A stretch of 24,677 bases of DNA, taken from the NCBI GenBank assembly GCA_945877885.1, contig CAMCSI010000001.1:1-24677 (forward strand), in the 5' to 3' direction. The notes beneath the pieces are model-generated. The model saw only the letters and a list, made by a program, of their open reading frames with translations. It ran no database searches and was not told the origin of the DNA. A program made the translations under genes and the position numbers. The stretch is from Chlamydia trachomatis (lineage in GTDB: Bacteria; Chlamydiota; Chlamydiia; Chlamydiales; 2-12-FULL-49-11). This document shows, piece by piece, positions 23,776 to 24,677 of the stretch; positions within the stretch are counted from its first letter, which is position 1; each line of letters starts with the position of its first letter.

Positions 23776-23804
23776 TTGCTATAAATAGAGCGCTTTTGTA
23801 TAAT
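23776..23804 (+). promoter_or_regulatory. Promoter of tRNA-Ser, probably also of dnaB
   Basis: TTGCTA (23776-23781) and a perfect TATAAT (23799-23804) are separated by 17 nt. The predicted start near 23811 is 4 nt before the mature tRNA 5' end. No other promoter or terminator is visible before dnaB. Confidence 0.7.
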
Positions 23805-23814
23805 GATCTCCATT

Positions 23815-23901
23815 GGAAAGATGGCTGAGTGGCCGAAAGCGCTTCCCTGCTAAGGAAGTATATCTTTACGGGTATCGAGGGTTCGAATCCCTCTCTTTCC
23901 G
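23815..23901 (+). tRNA. trnS: tRNA-Ser, anticodon GCU
   Basis: The 87-nt cloverleaf has acceptor arms GGAAAGA (23815-23821) and TCTTTCC (23894-23900) with discriminator G at 23901. The anticodon stem CTTCC/GGAAG encloses loop CTGCTAA, anticodon GCT at 23849-23851, reading AGC and AGU. The T arm GAGGG-TTCGAAT-CCCTC is perfect. A long variable arm between the anticodon and T arms confirms a class II serine tRNA, and discriminator G is the serine identity base. CCA is not encoded, so it is added after transcription. Confidence 0.96.
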
Positions 23902-23932
23902 AAGTTTCTTTAAGGGGTAAGCAAGGGCATTT

Positions 23933-24677
23933 ATGAAAGGGCAAACTACTTTAGATCAAACCATCACCCCTGCTTCAAAAGAATCTGAGATGATGGTTCT
24001 TGGGTGCATGTTAACCCACGAAAGCTCTCTGGCAATTGGTGCTGACGGGCTCGAAGATTCTGACTTTTATTACAAAGAGCATGCTCTCATTTTTTCTGCG
24101 TTAAAAGGGGTCTATAGCAAGGATAAGCCTGCAGACGTTCATATCATTGCAGAGATGCTAAAAATCTCTAATCATTTAGACTCATCTGGCGGCATCTCCT
24201 ACCTTACAGAAATTGCTCAATATGCTGGAACCTCTGCTTATATCGAAGAATATGTAGAGATCATTCGCAATAAATCTATTTTAAGAAAAATGATTCAAGC
24301 GGCAGCAGAAATTAAAAAAATTGCCATTGAGCAGCCTGATGATGTAAATTCAGCGCTCGATGATGCTCAAAGCATGTTTTTTAAAATCAGTCAGTCTGCA
24401 AATCAATCTATTGGACTTACTGTAAAAAGCATTTTAGATGGGACAAAATCCTCCTCTAAGTTACCTTATCTAAAAGATTTACAGACAAGACAAGAAAAGT
24501 ATCATAAGCGTAACCCAAACGAGCCGTTAACAACAGGTATACCTTCTGGGTTTCACGATTTAGACCGTCTTTTAGGGGGACTAAACCCTGCAAATTTACT
24601 TATTGTTGCAGGACGTCCTTCTATGGGTAAAACTGCCCTTGGTATCAATATGGCAGAACATATCTGTTTTAATCTGA
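23933..24677 (+). CDS. dnaB: Replicative DNA helicase DnaB, 3' end beyond the window
   Basis: DnaB is the hexameric 5'-to-3' helicase of the replication fork. The frame is open from ATG 23933 to the window edge, giving 248 codons. The N-terminal primase-interacting domain covers about 15-120 (SEMMVLGCMLTHESS, then GGISYLTEIAQYAGTSAYIEEY). The linker helix follows, and then the RecA-like domain with TGIPSGFHDLDRLLGGL (about 202-218) and the Walker A loop GRPSMGKT (227-234). AAGGG lies 6 nt before the ATG. The distance to the upstream tRNA-Ser is 31 nt with no terminator, so dnaB may be expressed from the tRNA transcript. The catalytic remainder is not in view. Confidence 0.95.
   Translation, partial: MKGQTTLDQTITPASKESEMMVLGCMLTHESSLAIGADGLEDSDFYYKEHALIFSALKGVYSKDKPADVHIIAEMLKISNHLDSSGGISYLTEIAQYAGTSAYIEEYVEIIRNKSILRKMIQAAAEIKKIAIEQPDDVNSALDDAQSMFFKISQSANQSIGLTVKSILDGTKSSSKLPYLKDLQTRQEKYHKRNPNEPLTTGIPSGFHDLDRLLGGLNPANLLIVAGRPSMGKTALGINMAEHICFNL

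Noticed and set aside
23738..23944. Minus-strand open frame of 68 codons across the tRNA-Ser gene
   Set aside because: It is the complement of the tRNA (the GFEPSIP phrase is the usual mistranslation of a T arm) and overlaps dnaB; no ribosome binding site.
1..24677. CRISPR arrays, insertion sequences, prophage genes
   Set aside because: No regularly spaced repeats, transposase, integrase or phage structural motifs on either strand.

Overview
The window looks like a chromosome segment of a low-GC member of the Chlamydiae, probably an environmental, protist-associated lineage rather than genus Chlamydia. The best argument is gene content and order. The run uppS-cdsA-cmk/plsC, secDF, recJ, an Euo-like regulator and gltX matches the chlamydial cluster around CT445-CT453. 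The mip-trmL-trxA group, the pepP-mutL pair and tsp are also chlamydial neighbourhoods, here brought together. Two features argue against genus Chlamydia itself: cmk and plsC form one reading frame, and there is a 23-residue leucine-rich-repeat protein of the kind expanded in amoeba-associated chlamydiae. The assignment rests on recollection of those genomes, not on a search.

Layout. 13-1044: secreted, glycosyltransferase-like protein. 1137-2391: mip and trmL on the plus strand, converging on trxA. 2397-5693: minus-strand operon uppS-cdsA-cmk/plsC-trxA, with gaps of 3, 4 and 17 nt. 5841-10415: a very large fused SecDF, divergent from uppS and followed by a hairpin terminator. 10513-12258: recJ with a near-consensus promoter. 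12325-12789: euo, convergent with recJ. 13099-15027: tsp. 15036-16028: LRR protein on the minus strand. 16175-18783: gltX and a CysJ-like reductase overlapping by ATGA. 18780-21451: mutL then pepP on the minus strand, overlapping by 22 nt. 21560-22396: membrane-anchored unknown protein. 22397-23391: AT-rich accessory stretch with a strong RNA hairpin, a tiny leader ORF and two orphan membrane or secreted genes. 23815-23901: tRNA-Ser(GCU). 23933 to the right edge: dnaB, cut by the window.

How the genes work together. Most are housekeeping. PlsC makes phosphatidate, CdsA converts it with CTP to CDP-diacylglycerol, and Cmk re-phosphorylates the CMP released later; UppS makes the lipid carrier in the same membrane. 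SecDF, Mip and Tsp serve protein export and quality control in the envelope. RecJ, MutL and DnaB serve DNA repair and replication. GltX, TrmL and tRNA-Ser serve translation. Euo is the likely developmental regulator, and the LRR protein is the best host-directed candidate.

The most notable signals are regulatory. Three genes (gltX, mutL and the LRR gene) have a -10-like element ending 7-8 nt before the start codon and no Shine-Dalgarno, which predicts leaderless mRNAs. The mutL promoter and the opposite-strand promoter share one -35 sequence. A 12-bp perfect inverted repeat buries the ribosome binding site of a 7-codon ORF. I see no CRISPR array, insertion sequence or phage genes, and no obviously new multi-gene system.
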